A stretch of DNA of 64,000 nucleotides from Lachnospiraceae bacterium (GTDB lineage Bacteria; Bacillota; Clostridia; Lachnospirales; Lachnospiraceae). Position numbers and translations under genes: made by a program. The number at the start of each line of letters is the position of its first letter. The first letter of the stretch is position 1. Location: NCBI GenBank assembly GCA_910574745.1, contig CAJTCE010000017.1, positions 1 to 64,000 of the forward strand. The letters run 5' to 3'. The notes below the pieces were generated by a model. The model was not told the DNA's origin, did not search any database, and saw nothing but the letters and a program-made list of their open reading frames with translations. Below, in pieces: positions 1 through 7,739 of the stretch.

Positions 1-130
1 ACTAATGGATACCGTTATGGAATATTTCCACATCACAGAACAGCAGCTGGAGGAATTCACCGCCAGCTTTATTCAGCGGCTGCCAAAGTACATGCAAAAA
101 GCATTGGAGTGCGGTTCAGCGGCTGCCTGA
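1..130 (+). CDS. C-terminal fragment of an unidentified protein (cut by window start)
   Basis: An open frame runs in from the window edge and ends at TGA 128-130, giving about 42 residues with an amphipathic, charged character (it includes MEYFHITEQQLEEF and ends in SAAA). It has internal ATGs at 5 and 17, so a very short ORF is possible, but no ribosome site precedes either and the reading is open to the edge. I do not recognise the family. The next 270 bases hold no convincing gene. Confidence 0.4.
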   Translation, partial: LMDTVMEYFHITEQQLEEFTASFIQRLPKYMQKALECGSAAA

Positions 131-332
131 GCGCTATTTTGTGAGCTAAAGTATTGATTTTTCAAGGAGCAAATCCCATTTTTAATGTGGGAAGTTTGAG
201 TTAGTTATAGTCTAAACAACATTCCAATGTTATACTAAAAACAGTGTATGCGCGGTAGCGTAGCAGGTACAGCCGGAAAATTTCAACCCAATATTCATTT
301 TAATATAAAATTGAGCTGTCTTGTCATATGTA

Positions 333-361
333 TTGACACTCCGCCCCGCAAGGCATAAAAT
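333..361 (+). promoter_or_regulatory. Sigma-A-type promoter for the MFS-pncB operon
   Basis: TTGACA at 333-338 and TAAAAT at 356-361 are separated by exactly 17 bases. The ATG of the transporter gene lies 44 bases further on, a normal leader length. Confidence 0.7.
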
Positions 362-404
362 CATTAAATGTAAGGAAGCTTTACGTTTTCCGGAAAGAGG
401 GTTT

Positions 405-1661
405 ATGGAAAAAACCAAACTGTCAAAACATGAAATCAGCTGGATTTTATACGATGTGGCAAACTCCGCCTTTACTATGATCATAACGGCAACCATTCCT
501 ATATATTTTCGCTCGTTATCCACGGCGGCAGGAGTTGCGCCGGAGCACGCCACCTCTATCTGGGGGACAACCACCTCCATTGCTCTTCTGTTTCTTGCCT
601 GTATTTCTCCTATTTTGGGAGCTTTAGCAGATTATCAGAACATGAAAAAGCGGATATTTAGCTGGTTTCTGGCACTGGGCATCTTAGGCGGCACGGCAAT
701 GATATTTGCATCGGGCTGGATTTCCTTTTTGTCCTGCATCGTGATTGCACGAATCGGTTACTCGGCCTGCAACATTTTCTACGACGCCATGCTCATAGAT
801 GTTACCACCGATGAACGCATGGACTATATTTCTTCCATGGGCTTTGCCTGCGGTTACATCGGCAGCTGTATTCCCTTTGTCATCGGAATCCTTTTGATAC
901 TTCTGACTCCCTTCGGGCTGGATACCGTTACCGCCACTAAGATTTCCTTCTTTATTACTATGATCTGGTGGTTTGTGCTGTCCCTGCCTTTGTTAAAAAA
1001 CGTAAAGCAGACTCATTATCTGCGCCCCAAAAAGAATGTGGTTTCCCACTCTTTCAGGCGCTTGGGCGTAACCTTTTTAAAGCTTCGCCGGGATAAGAAG
1101 CTGTTATTTTATATTCTGGGATACTTTTTCTATATTGACGGAGTTTACACCATAATTTCCATGGCGACTTCCTATGGCGGCGAGGTGGGCATAGATTCCA
1201 CCCAGATGATCTTAGCCCTGCTCTTAACGCAGATCGTAGCCTTCCCCTGCAGTATCTTCAGCGCCACATTTGCCAAAAAGTTCGGCACCATCCGGGTTTT
1301 GAAGGTATACATCATCCTGTATATGGGTATCTGTGCTTTCGGCTACAATCTGGATACGGCATTGGAATTTTGGATTCTGGCATTGTGCGTAGGCATCTGC
1401 CAGGGAGGTATCCAGGCATTGTCCCGCTCCCAGTTTGGTAAGATGATCCCCAAAAAGGAGTCCAGCGAATATTTTGGTTTCTTTGACATTTTCGGCAAAT
1501 TTGCGGACTTTTTCGGTCCCTTGATCATATCCGCCTGCGCCTTCTTTTTACACAGTTCCAAATATGGTGTATTATCCTTAATCATATTATTTGCAATGGG
1601 CTTCTGCTTCCTTTGCAAATCGGAAAAAATCATGAAAGCAGAAAATACGGAGGAAAAGTAA
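405..1661 (+). CDS. MFS transporter, UMF1 / Atg22-like family
   Basis: This is a 418-residue polytopic inner-membrane protein with about 12 hydrophobic segments. The opening (SWILYDVANSAF) and the layout match the UMF1 (Atg22-like) branch of the major facilitator superfamily. The open frame extends upstream to 321, but the ATG at 405 is chosen because GAAAGAGG lies just before it and the promoter -10 is at 356-361, which puts the longer reading upstream of the transcript. The stop codon directly abuts the pncB start, so the two are co-transcribed and probably translationally coupled. Substrate is unknown; the pairing with an NAD-salvage enzyme suggests a pyridine precursor such as nicotinate, but this is only context. 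Confidence 0.85.
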   Translation: MEKTKLSKHEISWILYDVANSAFTMIITATIPIYFRSLSTAAGVAPEHATSIWGTTTSIALLFLACISPILGALADYQNMKKRIFSWFLALGILGGTAMIFASGWISFLSCIVIARIGYSACNIFYDAMLIDVTTDERMDYISSMGFACGYIGSCIPFVIGILLILLTPFGLDTVTATKISFFITMIWWFVLSLPLLKNVKQTHYLRPKKNVVSHSFRRLGVTFLKLRRDKKLLFYILGYFFYIDGVYTIISMATSYGGEVGIDSTQMILALLLTQIVAFPCSIFSATFAKKFGTIRVLKVYIILYMGICAFGYNLDTALEFWILALCVGICQGGIQALSRSQFGKMIPKKESSEYFGFFDIFGKFADFFGPLIISACAFFLHSSKYGVLSLIILFAMGFCFLCKSEKIMKAENTEEK

Positions 1662-3116
1662 ATGGACAGACAAAATCTTACACTACTGACAGACCTTTAT
1701 GAACTGACTATGATGCAGGGATATTTCCGCAACAAGGATCAGAATGAAACCGTCATTTTCGACGCCTTTTTCCGCAATAATCCTATGGGAAGCGGATATT
1801 CTATCAGCGCAGGACTTGCTCAGGTCATTGATTTAATCAAAAATCTTCATTTTTCAGAGGGAGATATTGCATATCTTGCCAGCCTGAACCTTTTTGACAA
1901 GGAATTTTTAGAATATCTGAAGGACTTCAAATTTACCGGCGACATTTACGCCATTCCCGAAGGAAGCATCATGTTCCCAAGGGAACCTATGGTAAAAGTA
2001 ATTGCGCCGATTATGCAGGCGCAGCTTATTGAAACTGCTATCTTGAACATAGTCAACCACCAGAGCCTTATTGCTACAAAGGCTTCCAGAGTCTGCTTCG
2101 CCGCCAGAGGAGACGGTATCATGGAGTTCGGCCTTCGCCGCGCCCAGGGACCGGATGCAGGTATCTACGGCGCCAGAGCCGCTGTCATCGGCGGCTGTAT
2201 CGGCACTTCTAATGTCCTTGCCGGACAGCTGTTTGATGTTCCTGTCAAAGGAACTCACGCCCACAGCTGGATCATGAGTTTCCCTGATGAATATACCGCA
2301 TTTAAGGCCTATTCCGAGATTTATCCCAATGCCTGCCTGCTTCTGGTGGATACTTATGACACCTTAAAATCTGGTATCCCCAACGCAATCCGCGTCTTTA
2401 CGGAAATGCGGGATGCGGGAATAGAGTTAAAGAATTACGGCATCCGTTTAGACAGCGGGGATTTGGCGTACCTTTCCAAGAAAGCCCGCAAAATGTTAGA
2501 TGCCGCCGGCTTCCCCGACGCGATTATATCCGCTTCCAATGATTTGGACGAATACTTAATCGATTCCTTAAAGGTACAGGGTGCGGCCATTACTTCCTGG
2601 GGCGTGGGAACCCATCTGATTACCGCAAAGGACTGCCCTTCCTTTGGCGGCGTATACAAGCTGGCAGCAGTAAAAGGCCCCGACGGACAGTTTATTCCCA
2701 AGATCAAGCTTTCCGAAAATTCGGAAAAGGTTACCAATCCGGGCAACAAAACCATTTACCGTATTTATGAGAAAGATTCCGGCAAGGTAAAAGCGGATCT
2801 GATCTGTCTGGTGGATGAGAAATTTGATGAAAATGAGAATTTATCCCTTTTCGATCCCTTAGAGCCTTGGAAAAAAACCAAGTTAAAGGGCGGCACTTAT
2901 ACCATGAGGGAAATGATGGTTCCCGTTTTTATTGGTGGGGAATGTGTTTACGAATCTCCCAAGGTTATGGATATCAGGGAATATTGCAGACAGGAGCTTG
3001 AAACCCTGTGGCCGGAAACCAGAAGGCTTGTAAATCCCCATAAGGTTTATGTGGATTTATCCAAGAAGCTGTATGATATTAAAATTGAACTTTTGGACCG
3101 CATGGGGGCGGAATAA
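1662..3116 (+). CDS. pncB: Nicotinate phosphoribosyltransferase
   Basis: PncB condenses nicotinate with PRPP (ATP-assisted) to nicotinate mononucleotide, the entry step of the Preiss-Handler NAD salvage route in the cytosol. The 484-residue product starts with the family hallmark LTDLYELTMMQGY and carries the substrate-loop histidine region (GTHAHSWIMSF, about residue 199) and the DTYDT and RLDSGDL motifs of the type II PRTase fold. Length is typical of the Gram-positive form. The ATG follows the upstream TAA without a gap, and its GGAGGA ribosome site lies inside the transporter gene. A strong terminator follows, so this is a two-gene operon. Confidence 0.95.
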   Translation: MDRQNLTLLTDLYELTMMQGYFRNKDQNETVIFDAFFRNNPMGSGYSISAGLAQVIDLIKNLHFSEGDIAYLASLNLFDKEFLEYLKDFKFTGDIYAIPEGSIMFPREPMVKVIAPIMQAQLIETAILNIVNHQSLIATKASRVCFAARGDGIMEFGLRRAQGPDAGIYGARAAVIGGCIGTSNVLAGQLFDVPVKGTHAHSWIMSFPDEYTAFKAYSEIYPNACLLLVDTYDTLKSGIPNAIRVFTEMRDAGIELKNYGIRLDSGDLAYLSKKARKMLDAAGFPDAIISASNDLDEYLIDSLKVQGAAITSWGVGTHLITAKDCPSFGGVYKLAAVKGPDGQFIPKIKLSENSEKVTNPGNKTIYRIYEKDSGKVKADLICLVDEKFDENENLSLFDPLEPWKKTKLKGGTYTMREMMVPVFIGGECVYESPKVMDIREYCRQELETLWPETRRLVNPHKVYVDLSKKLYDIKIELLDRMGAE

Positions 3117-3134
3117 AAGATTTTAACAATATGG

Positions 3135-3187
3135 AAAAAAACTGCGGCAAAAGAGGAATAATTCCTGTTGCCGCAGTTTTTCATTTT
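3135..3187 (+). terminator. Rho-independent terminator after pncB
   Basis: The arms AACTGCGGCAA and TTGCCGCAGTT flank an AT-rich loop and are followed by TTTTTCATTTTT. Confidence 0.85.
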
Positions 3188-3259
3188 TATGAAAATCTAA
3201 ATTAAAATTTATTTTATCCTTTTTATCTGTCTGACAAAAAATGTATTTATCTTAGTATC

Positions 3260-3430
3260 CTAATACGACTCCTTTGTTTTATCCAACCCTTCAAAAAAGT
3301 CGTCGTAAGTACACTGATATATTTTTCGGAGTTCTATAAGAACGCTTATGCGGATATTAAGCTGCCCCTGCTCATATTTTTCATAAGTAGTCCTGCCAAT
3401 GTCGCAGCCCCGGCGTTGAAGCTGTAAAGC
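3260..3430 (-). pseudogene. Remnant of an XRE-type HTH regulator (C-terminal part only)
   Basis: On the minus strand a 56-residue reading without a start ends at 3260. It includes RTTYEKYEQGQLNI and IYQCTYDDFFEG, which is how the recognition helix and tail of small HTH_3/XRE repressors read. The first half of the helix-turn-helix domain is missing: an in-frame TGA (3434-3436) lies just upstream and the reading abuts the stop of the flavoprotein gene at 3430. The fragment therefore looks like the 3' end of a regulator gene joined to an unrelated gene by a deletion. It is unlikely to be translated. Confidence 0.65.
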
Positions 3431-3909
3431 TACTCATGGCGTTTCCCCGTAAAATCCCTTGAGCGCAGACAATACACGCAGGTTCTTGAAAGCATCGCCT
3501 CCGGAAAGCGGAAATTCTCATCCGTTTTCCCTATATGTTGAATCAGACAATTAAGCCCGTGTATCTTTTCTTCTTCGGTTTCTATAAATGCCACCTTTCC
3601 ACTGCCCATTACGCTGTCGTAGCTGTAAGCATATGCACACGGATTTTCCGATGTTCCCGCAATCAATCTGCCCGAACACTCCATCTGGAAATATACTTCC
3701 GGATTCTTTTTCAGAATATCTATTTTACGTCCTTCATAAGCGCTGTGGAAATACAGGATCAAGTCGTCCCCTTGCCGCTCATAACCGAAGTTCAGCGCCA
3801 CAACGTAAGGCTTTCCGTTATCCGTCATGGCAATGTGGATAACAGGGCAATTGTCGATCATTTTAAATATTTCATGAATATCCGTTACTTCCCGGTCTTT
3901 TCTTCTCAT
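3430..3909 (-). CDS. Pyridoxamine 5'-phosphate oxidase-like flavin-binding protein (NimA-related)
   Basis: A 159-residue protein of the split-barrel PNPOx-like family. The pattern HIAMTDNGKPYVVALNF near residue 25, then LYFHSAYEGRKIDILK and the central strand VYFQMEC, is that of the NimA-type group that binds FMN or related flavins and includes nitroimidazole-resistance reductases. It is preceded by AAAGGAGATCAC, a good ribosome site. The exact substrate cannot be read from sequence. It is the gene directly upstream of an HTH-regulator remnant and 11 bp downstream of a hypothetical gene on the same strand. Confidence 0.8.
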   Translation of the reverse strand: MRRKDREVTDIHEIFKMIDNCPVIHIAMTDNGKPYVVALNFGYERQGDDLILYFHSAYEGRKIDILKKNPEVYFQMECSGRLIAGTSENPCAYAYSYDSVMGSGKVAFIETEEEKIHGLNCLIQHIGKTDENFRFPEAMLSRTCVYCLRSRDFTGKRHE

Positions 3910-3920
3910 TGTGATCTCCT

Positions 3921-4256
3921 TTAATCCAAAGAACTGCTCTTTTTCCCGTCATAGGGTATAAATCCCTTCTTCAGCATAACATAAATGTCTTTCCGGCTCC
4001 CTGCTTCATTCTCATCTTCTCTGTCAGAACACAGATATCTGCCGGATTCCAATCCCTGTTTAGAACATTCCCTGGCAATTTCGTCCAAAAGCTCCAGCTT
4101 GTCCTTGCTGTAATTATATTCTTCCTCTGAAATTTCAAAATATCGGTTGTACCATGCAATCCATTTGACAACGGAAGAAAGAATATATTTTTGCAAAGTT
4201 TTACTGTAACCGATGCAATAGTATTTCGAGCTTCTTGTTTTTTGACATTCCAACAT
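3921..4256 (-). CDS. Hypothetical protein
   Basis: A 111-residue, charged protein with no transmembrane segment. The N-terminus has several Cys and Tyr residues and the middle is Glu/Lys-rich (EISEEEYNYSKDKLELL), likely helical; the tail includes RKDIYVMLKKGFIPYDG. A GAGAGGGT ribosome site lies 6 bases before the ATG and it is 11 bp from the next gene, so it is probably translated. I do not recognise the family. A 159-residue alternative frame over the same bases (3971-4450) was rejected because it is less plausible in composition and context. Confidence 0.5.
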   Translation of the reverse strand: MLECQKTRSSKYYCIGYSKTLQKYILSSVVKWIAWYNRYFEISEEEYNYSKDKLELLDEIARECSKQGLESGRYLCSDREDENEAGSRKDIYVMLKKGFIPYDGKKSSSLD

Positions 4257-4418
4257 ATTTTGACCCTCTCTTTCAATTCCACAGTTTGAAAAATGGAAAT
4301 GTAACCCTTAAACAAAATAAGGCAGAGGCCCGAAAAACCATACTTGTCCCCAACCTTACAAGTATTATATCTTAACATCCAGACAGCGTAAAGATATTTA
4401 ACCGGGAATTTAACTGAG

Positions 4419-5279
4419 CTATAAGACTGGTACCCTATGCATTTCCCCACAGCCTGCTCTTGCTATTTCATCTCCTGCCGCCACTTTAATCTCTCCGTCA
4501 GCATTACTCCTTGCGTATAGCTTTTCAAGCAGGCGGACAGCGTCCTTTTGAAATAGCAGCATGATCGTCGAACCGCCAAACTCAAAATACCCCTTTTCCA
4601 TGCCCGCCTCCACCTCATTGGGTTCCCAAAACCGTTCGTAATTGTGAATTTTACCTACCAGCAAAGCGCCTATTTCCATCTGAAGGATTGTTCCGAATTC
4701 TTTCGTCGCAATGATTTCATATTCCCTGGTATTTTGTGCAAATACAGGAACCGTTCTTAGGGCAACCGGCCTGACGCAATGCAGTTTCCCTTGTATTTTC
4801 CTATGGCAAAGCACTTTGCCGCTGGCTCCGTAATAATATCTGTGATAATCCGCCGGGGTCAGTCTGAACACAAGGGCGGCGCCATTGCGGAATTTTTCGG
4901 CAAGCTTCGAATCCTTTAATAAATCCTCCAGGGAAAACCTTGTATTTTTTATATCAAAAACAATATTCCTTCTGATTTTTAAAAAACTCATCCAGCCCTC
5001 ACAGGGGCTTTTCAACCAATCATTTTTTGCATTATCATATTTAACTTTTTTCCTTCTTGTAAAAAAATCATTAAAGGAAGAAAAACCGTCCTCCGGAATT
5101 TCTACATCCTTCATATTGATTTTCCATTTTTTAATATAATAAGGTACCAGCCCTGCAGACAGATGCGAGGAGAGAAAAACTCCTGCGATTTTGGACACCG
5201 GAGGCTGTACAAGAAGCTTTAACAGCAATCTTCCCCAAACAGTCCCATATAAAAAACGTAACATAATCGAATCTTTCAT
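4419..5279 (-). CDS. psd: Phosphatidylserine decarboxylase proenzyme
   Basis: Psd converts phosphatidylserine to phosphatidylethanolamine at the membrane. The chain self-cleaves at the serine of a (L)GST motif to form a pyruvoyl group; here the motif is FGGST with Ser237, about 50 residues from the C-terminus. The conserved DYHRYYY (His146) is present. The usual SPxDG motif reads SPCEG (residues 91-95), so the catalytic-triad Asp appears to be Glu. The ATG at 5279 overlaps the pssA stop as ATGA; a second ATG at 5291 would add four residues. It is the last gene of a four-gene phospholipid operon, downstream of pssA, which makes its substrate. Confidence 0.92.
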   Translation of the reverse strand: MKDSIMLRFLYGTVWGRLLLKLLVQPPVSKIAGVFLSSHLSAGLVPYYIKKWKINMKDVEIPEDGFSSFNDFFTRRKKVKYDNAKNDWLKSPCEGWMSFLKIRRNIVFDIKNTRFSLEDLLKDSKLAEKFRNGAALVFRLTPADYHRYYYGASGKVLCHRKIQGKLHCVRPVALRTVPVFAQNTREYEIIATKEFGTILQMEIGALLVGKIHNYERFWEPNEVEAGMEKGYFEFGGSTIMLLFQKDAVRLLEKLYARSNADGEIKVAAGDEIARAGCGEMHRVPVL

Positions 5280-5917
5280 ACAGTATCCCACCCCATAAAA
5301 AGCAACATTCCCACAACCTCGAAAGCTCCAAGTATGATAATACCGACTTTTCCTAAAAGCCCCGGCTTTTTTATTTCAACGGGCAGAAGATAGCCTGCTC
5401 CCATTAAAGCAAGGAGTATTGGAAAGCAGACAATATTTTTGCATATTCTGTAATCATATAAGAGATAAATGCCGGGCAGAAATACAGCTATGGTGGTTAC
5501 GGGAACGCCCAGATAGCTTTTCCGCTTCTCCCCGGTCTTTTTCTGCCGTTCTTCCTCCTGTACATTAAAATACGCCAGACGTATCAGTGCGCACAAAACG
5601 AACAAAGCTCCTATGAGGCCTGCGAATATATTTTTTCCTGAAATCATATAAACAAAAAGTGCAGGCAGGATGCCAAAGCTGACCAAGTCGCTTAAAGAAT
5701 CTATTTGAATCCCGAATTTTTTCTCATGATCAATCCTTGCTTTTGTGGCGGCTATGGTTCCGTCAAACATATCGCAGATGCCCGAAAGCAGCAAACAGAA
5801 TACCGCGTCCCAGTAGTCCTCATTGATGATTCGCAGTATCCCGCAAAAAGCGCAGAGCATTCCACAATAAGTAAGTACCACCGTATAATCATAATATCCT
5901 AATAATTTTCTCTTCAT
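5276..5917 (-). CDS. pssA: CDP-diacylglycerol-serine O-phosphatidyltransferase
   Basis: PssA makes phosphatidylserine from CDP-diacylglycerol and L-serine in the membrane. The 213-residue protein has about six hydrophobic segments and the CDP-alcohol phosphotransferase motif with its four acidic residues at D49, D52, D73 and D77 and the glycines G53 and G69. The usual Arg after DGxxA is Ala (DGTIAAT), with an Arg four residues later, so the spacing to the Gly is longer than consensus. ATG 5917 follows AAGGAGATTGACC; a TTG two codons upstream is less likely. It feeds psd, with which it overlaps by 4 bp. Confidence 0.9.
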   Translation of the reverse strand: MKRKLLGYYDYTVVLTYCGMLCAFCGILRIINEDYWDAVFCLLLSGICDMFDGTIAATKARIDHEKKFGIQIDSLSDLVSFGILPALFVYMISGKNIFAGLIGALFVLCALIRLAYFNVQEEERQKKTGEKRKSYLGVPVTTIAVFLPGIYLLYDYRICKNIVCFPILLALMGAGYLLPVEIKKPGLLGKVGIIILGAFEVVGMLLFMGWDTV

Positions 5918-5929
5918 GGTCAATCTCCT

Positions 5930-6487
5930 TTATTTTATCATTCCGAAAGCAATGCTATATGCCAAAATGCACCACGGTTTTCCCAATATGATAATCCATA
6001 TGAATTTCCTGCTGTTCATTTTTATCAATCCGGAAAAATAACAGAGAAAATCATCGGGAAACAGGGGAAGCAGTGTGGCAATAAAGAGAAACCAGCCGTA
6101 TGATTTACTCTTTTCTATCCGCCTGCTCCATTTTTCATACTGCTTCTTCGGAAACATGGTAAGAACAATATCCATTCCGTATTTGCGAGCCAGAAAATAA
6201 GCAATGACGGAGCCTGTACTGATCCCTATATAATTGCACCAAAATCCCGTCATGCTTCCGAACGCCACAGCTCCCGCCGCGCAGCCTAAATATCCCGGAA
6301 GCACCGGGACCACCACCTGCATCGCCTGAAATACGGTAAGCGCTAAAGGTGCCGCCATTCCAAAGCCCTTCATATAATTCTGCAAAGATTCTACGGAATC
6401 GAACCTTCGGTCGAACAAAAGCTTTAGCAAAAGCAGGACAATTACAGTAAAGCCTAACATAACCCATATTTTAATTTTTTTGCTCAC
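5930..6487 (-). CDS. VTT-domain (TVP38/TMEM64, DedA-superfamily) membrane protein
   Basis: A 185-residue polytopic membrane protein with a leading transmembrane helix, the Gly-rich re-entrant region (PVLPGYLGCAAGAVAFG, about residues 61-78) and the family hallmark FIATLLPLFPDDFLCYFSG (about 135-153). VTT/DedA proteins are linked to lipid scrambling or undecaprenyl-phosphate and phospholipid movement. The start is GTG at 6487, set by AGGAGG seven bases upstream. It overlaps the PAP2 gene by 17 bp and sits 12 bp before pssA, so it is part of the phospholipid operon and may move its substrates or products across the membrane. Confidence 0.85.
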   Translation of the reverse strand: MSKKIKIWVMLGFTVIVLLLLKLLFDRRFDSVESLQNYMKGFGMAAPLALTVFQAMQVVVPVLPGYLGCAAGAVAFGSMTGFWCNYIGISTGSVIAYFLARKYGMDIVLTMFPKKQYEKWSRRIEKSKSYGWFLFIATLLPLFPDDFLCYFSGLIKMNSRKFIWIIILGKPWCILAYSIAFGMIK

Positions 6488-7163
6488 ACCGGTTCCTCCT
6501 TTTCAAAATTCTGCCGGCCATTTTTCGGATAATTTCCCCATATCGGCGGGAAAAACCGCTTTTTTTCGTTAAAAAGTAGCTGATTTCCGCAAGCCCTACC
6601 CCTGCAATCACATCCGGTATGACATGCTGCTTTGTGGTAAGTGTGGATATGCAGATGCTGATAACCGTCAAAAATGAAAATATCCGATACCATTTTGGCG
6701 CCTTTTCATTTTTTCTTACCGCAATATAGCAGAACCAGCTTGTGAGACAATGTATGGAAGGAAACAGATTATCCGCCGCATCTATACAGTACAACAGCCG
6801 CATTAACCGGTCCCATACAGAATTTCCCGTAATAGCCGGCCTGATATTCGTGGTAGGACATATAAGGAAGCACAACAGGCATATGAGCTTGGCAAGAAGG
6901 TCGGCACTGATAAATTGAAATGCTTTTTCTTCATCCTGTCTGCAGCCGATAATGTAATTTACGACCCAAAAGAGATAACAGCCCAGATATATTACAATCG
7001 TCCATGGCAAAAAAGGAATCTGTTCATCCGGAAAGCCTGTAAAGTCATAATGAACCCGTTCTGCCGTCAATGCTCTTGCGCCATAATAAACCGCACTGTT
7101 AACGCTGATTGAGAAAAGTAAGGGCAGCCACATAATCTTTGGTATGATATACTCTTTTTCCAT
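6471..7163 (-). CDS. PAP2-family membrane phosphatase
   Basis: A 230-residue membrane protein with six hydrophobic segments and the PAP2 signature: the second motif FPSIHCLTSWF (about residue 133, catalytic-assisting His) and the third motif region STLTTKQHVIPDVIAG (nucleophilic His). The first motif is not obvious. PAP2 enzymes dephosphorylate lipid phosphates such as phosphatidate, phosphatidylglycerophosphate or undecaprenyl pyrophosphate. As first gene of an operon with a VTT protein, PssA and Psd, it probably acts on a phospholipid intermediate, but the substrate cannot be fixed. AGGAGG lies 5 bases before the ATG. Confidence 0.85.
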   Translation of the reverse strand: MEKEYIIPKIMWLPLLFSISVNSAVYYGARALTAERVHYDFTGFPDEQIPFLPWTIVIYLGCYLFWVVNYIIGCRQDEEKAFQFISADLLAKLICLLCFLICPTTNIRPAITGNSVWDRLMRLLYCIDAADNLFPSIHCLTSWFCYIAVRKNEKAPKWYRIFSFLTVISICISTLTTKQHVIPDVIAGVGLAEISYFLTKKSGFSRRYGEIIRKMAGRILKRRNRCEQKN

Positions 7164-7634
7164 GCATCCTCCTCTTTCATCTGAACAAATTCCTGCCTCT
7201 TCAGCAGCCTTTTAAATCGACTTTTCTTTGTTTTACCAATTTAATCAATCATAAAATCATTATAAAAAATATCGGCCCGGGCTTTCCATTAATCCGGCTT
7301 ACATTTTGGTTCTTTTACTTACATTTTTGTAACATCTTTCTATGTTTCCGAAACCTTACCTTTTTCCTTCACACTTCTTGCGTCTTCATCTCTTTCTATA
7401 TTTCTTCTTTTTACATTTACGATCTTTAAATTTTCGCCTTTTACATTTCTGCTTTTTCACTTTTGCTTCTTCACTTTTGCTTCTTCACTTTTGCTTCTTT
7501 ATATATTTTTTTATAAATAAAATTTTACAGCTTTTTCATTATGCCGGGTTTTATGGAAGGTCTTGTAATTAACGTATACCTATATTATTATTTTGAATAG
7601 GTGGAGAAGGTAAAAACGGCAGCAGCAATACCCA
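7164..7634. other. Gene-free AT-rich region with low-complexity pyrimidine tract
   Basis: No credible gene is present. The plus strand is strongly pyrimidine-rich between about 7310 and 7510 and contains a tandem repeat. On the minus strand TATAAT (rc at 7264-7269) is a possible -10 for the PAP2 operon. A 76-residue open frame at 7342-7572 is Phe/Leu/His-rich low complexity and is not believed. Confidence 0.5.
7457..7498 (+). repeat. Three tandem copies of a 14-bp unit
   Basis: The unit TCACTTTTGCTTCT occurs three times without mismatch at 7457-7470, 7471-7484 and 7485-7498, within a longer pyrimidine-rich tract. Confidence 0.95.
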
Positions 7635-7670
7635 TAAAAAATACCCTCCATGCATTCACATGGAGAGTAT
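7635..7670 (-). terminator. Rho-independent terminator of the large permease gene
   Basis: Read on the minus strand, ATACTCTCCATG and CATGGAGGGTAT form the stem, followed by a run of T. It lies 70 bp past the permease stop codon. Confidence 0.85.
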
Positions 7671-7739
7671 AAATTATAATTTCCTACTTTCTGTCTACAG
7701 CAAATTACCTTTTTTTGTTTTTTATCCGGCGCACTACCG

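Noticed and set aside
230-580. 116-residue minus-strand open frame
   Set aside because: It lies over the promoter and start of the MFS gene and has no support.
3971-4450. 159-residue open frame on the minus strand overlapping the 111-residue hypothetical
   Set aside because: It overlaps the end of psd and another better supported gene, lacks a ribosome site and has random-looking composition.
7342-7572. 76-residue open frame, Phe/Leu/His-rich
   Set aside because: It is a translation of a low-complexity pyrimidine tract with no ribosome site.
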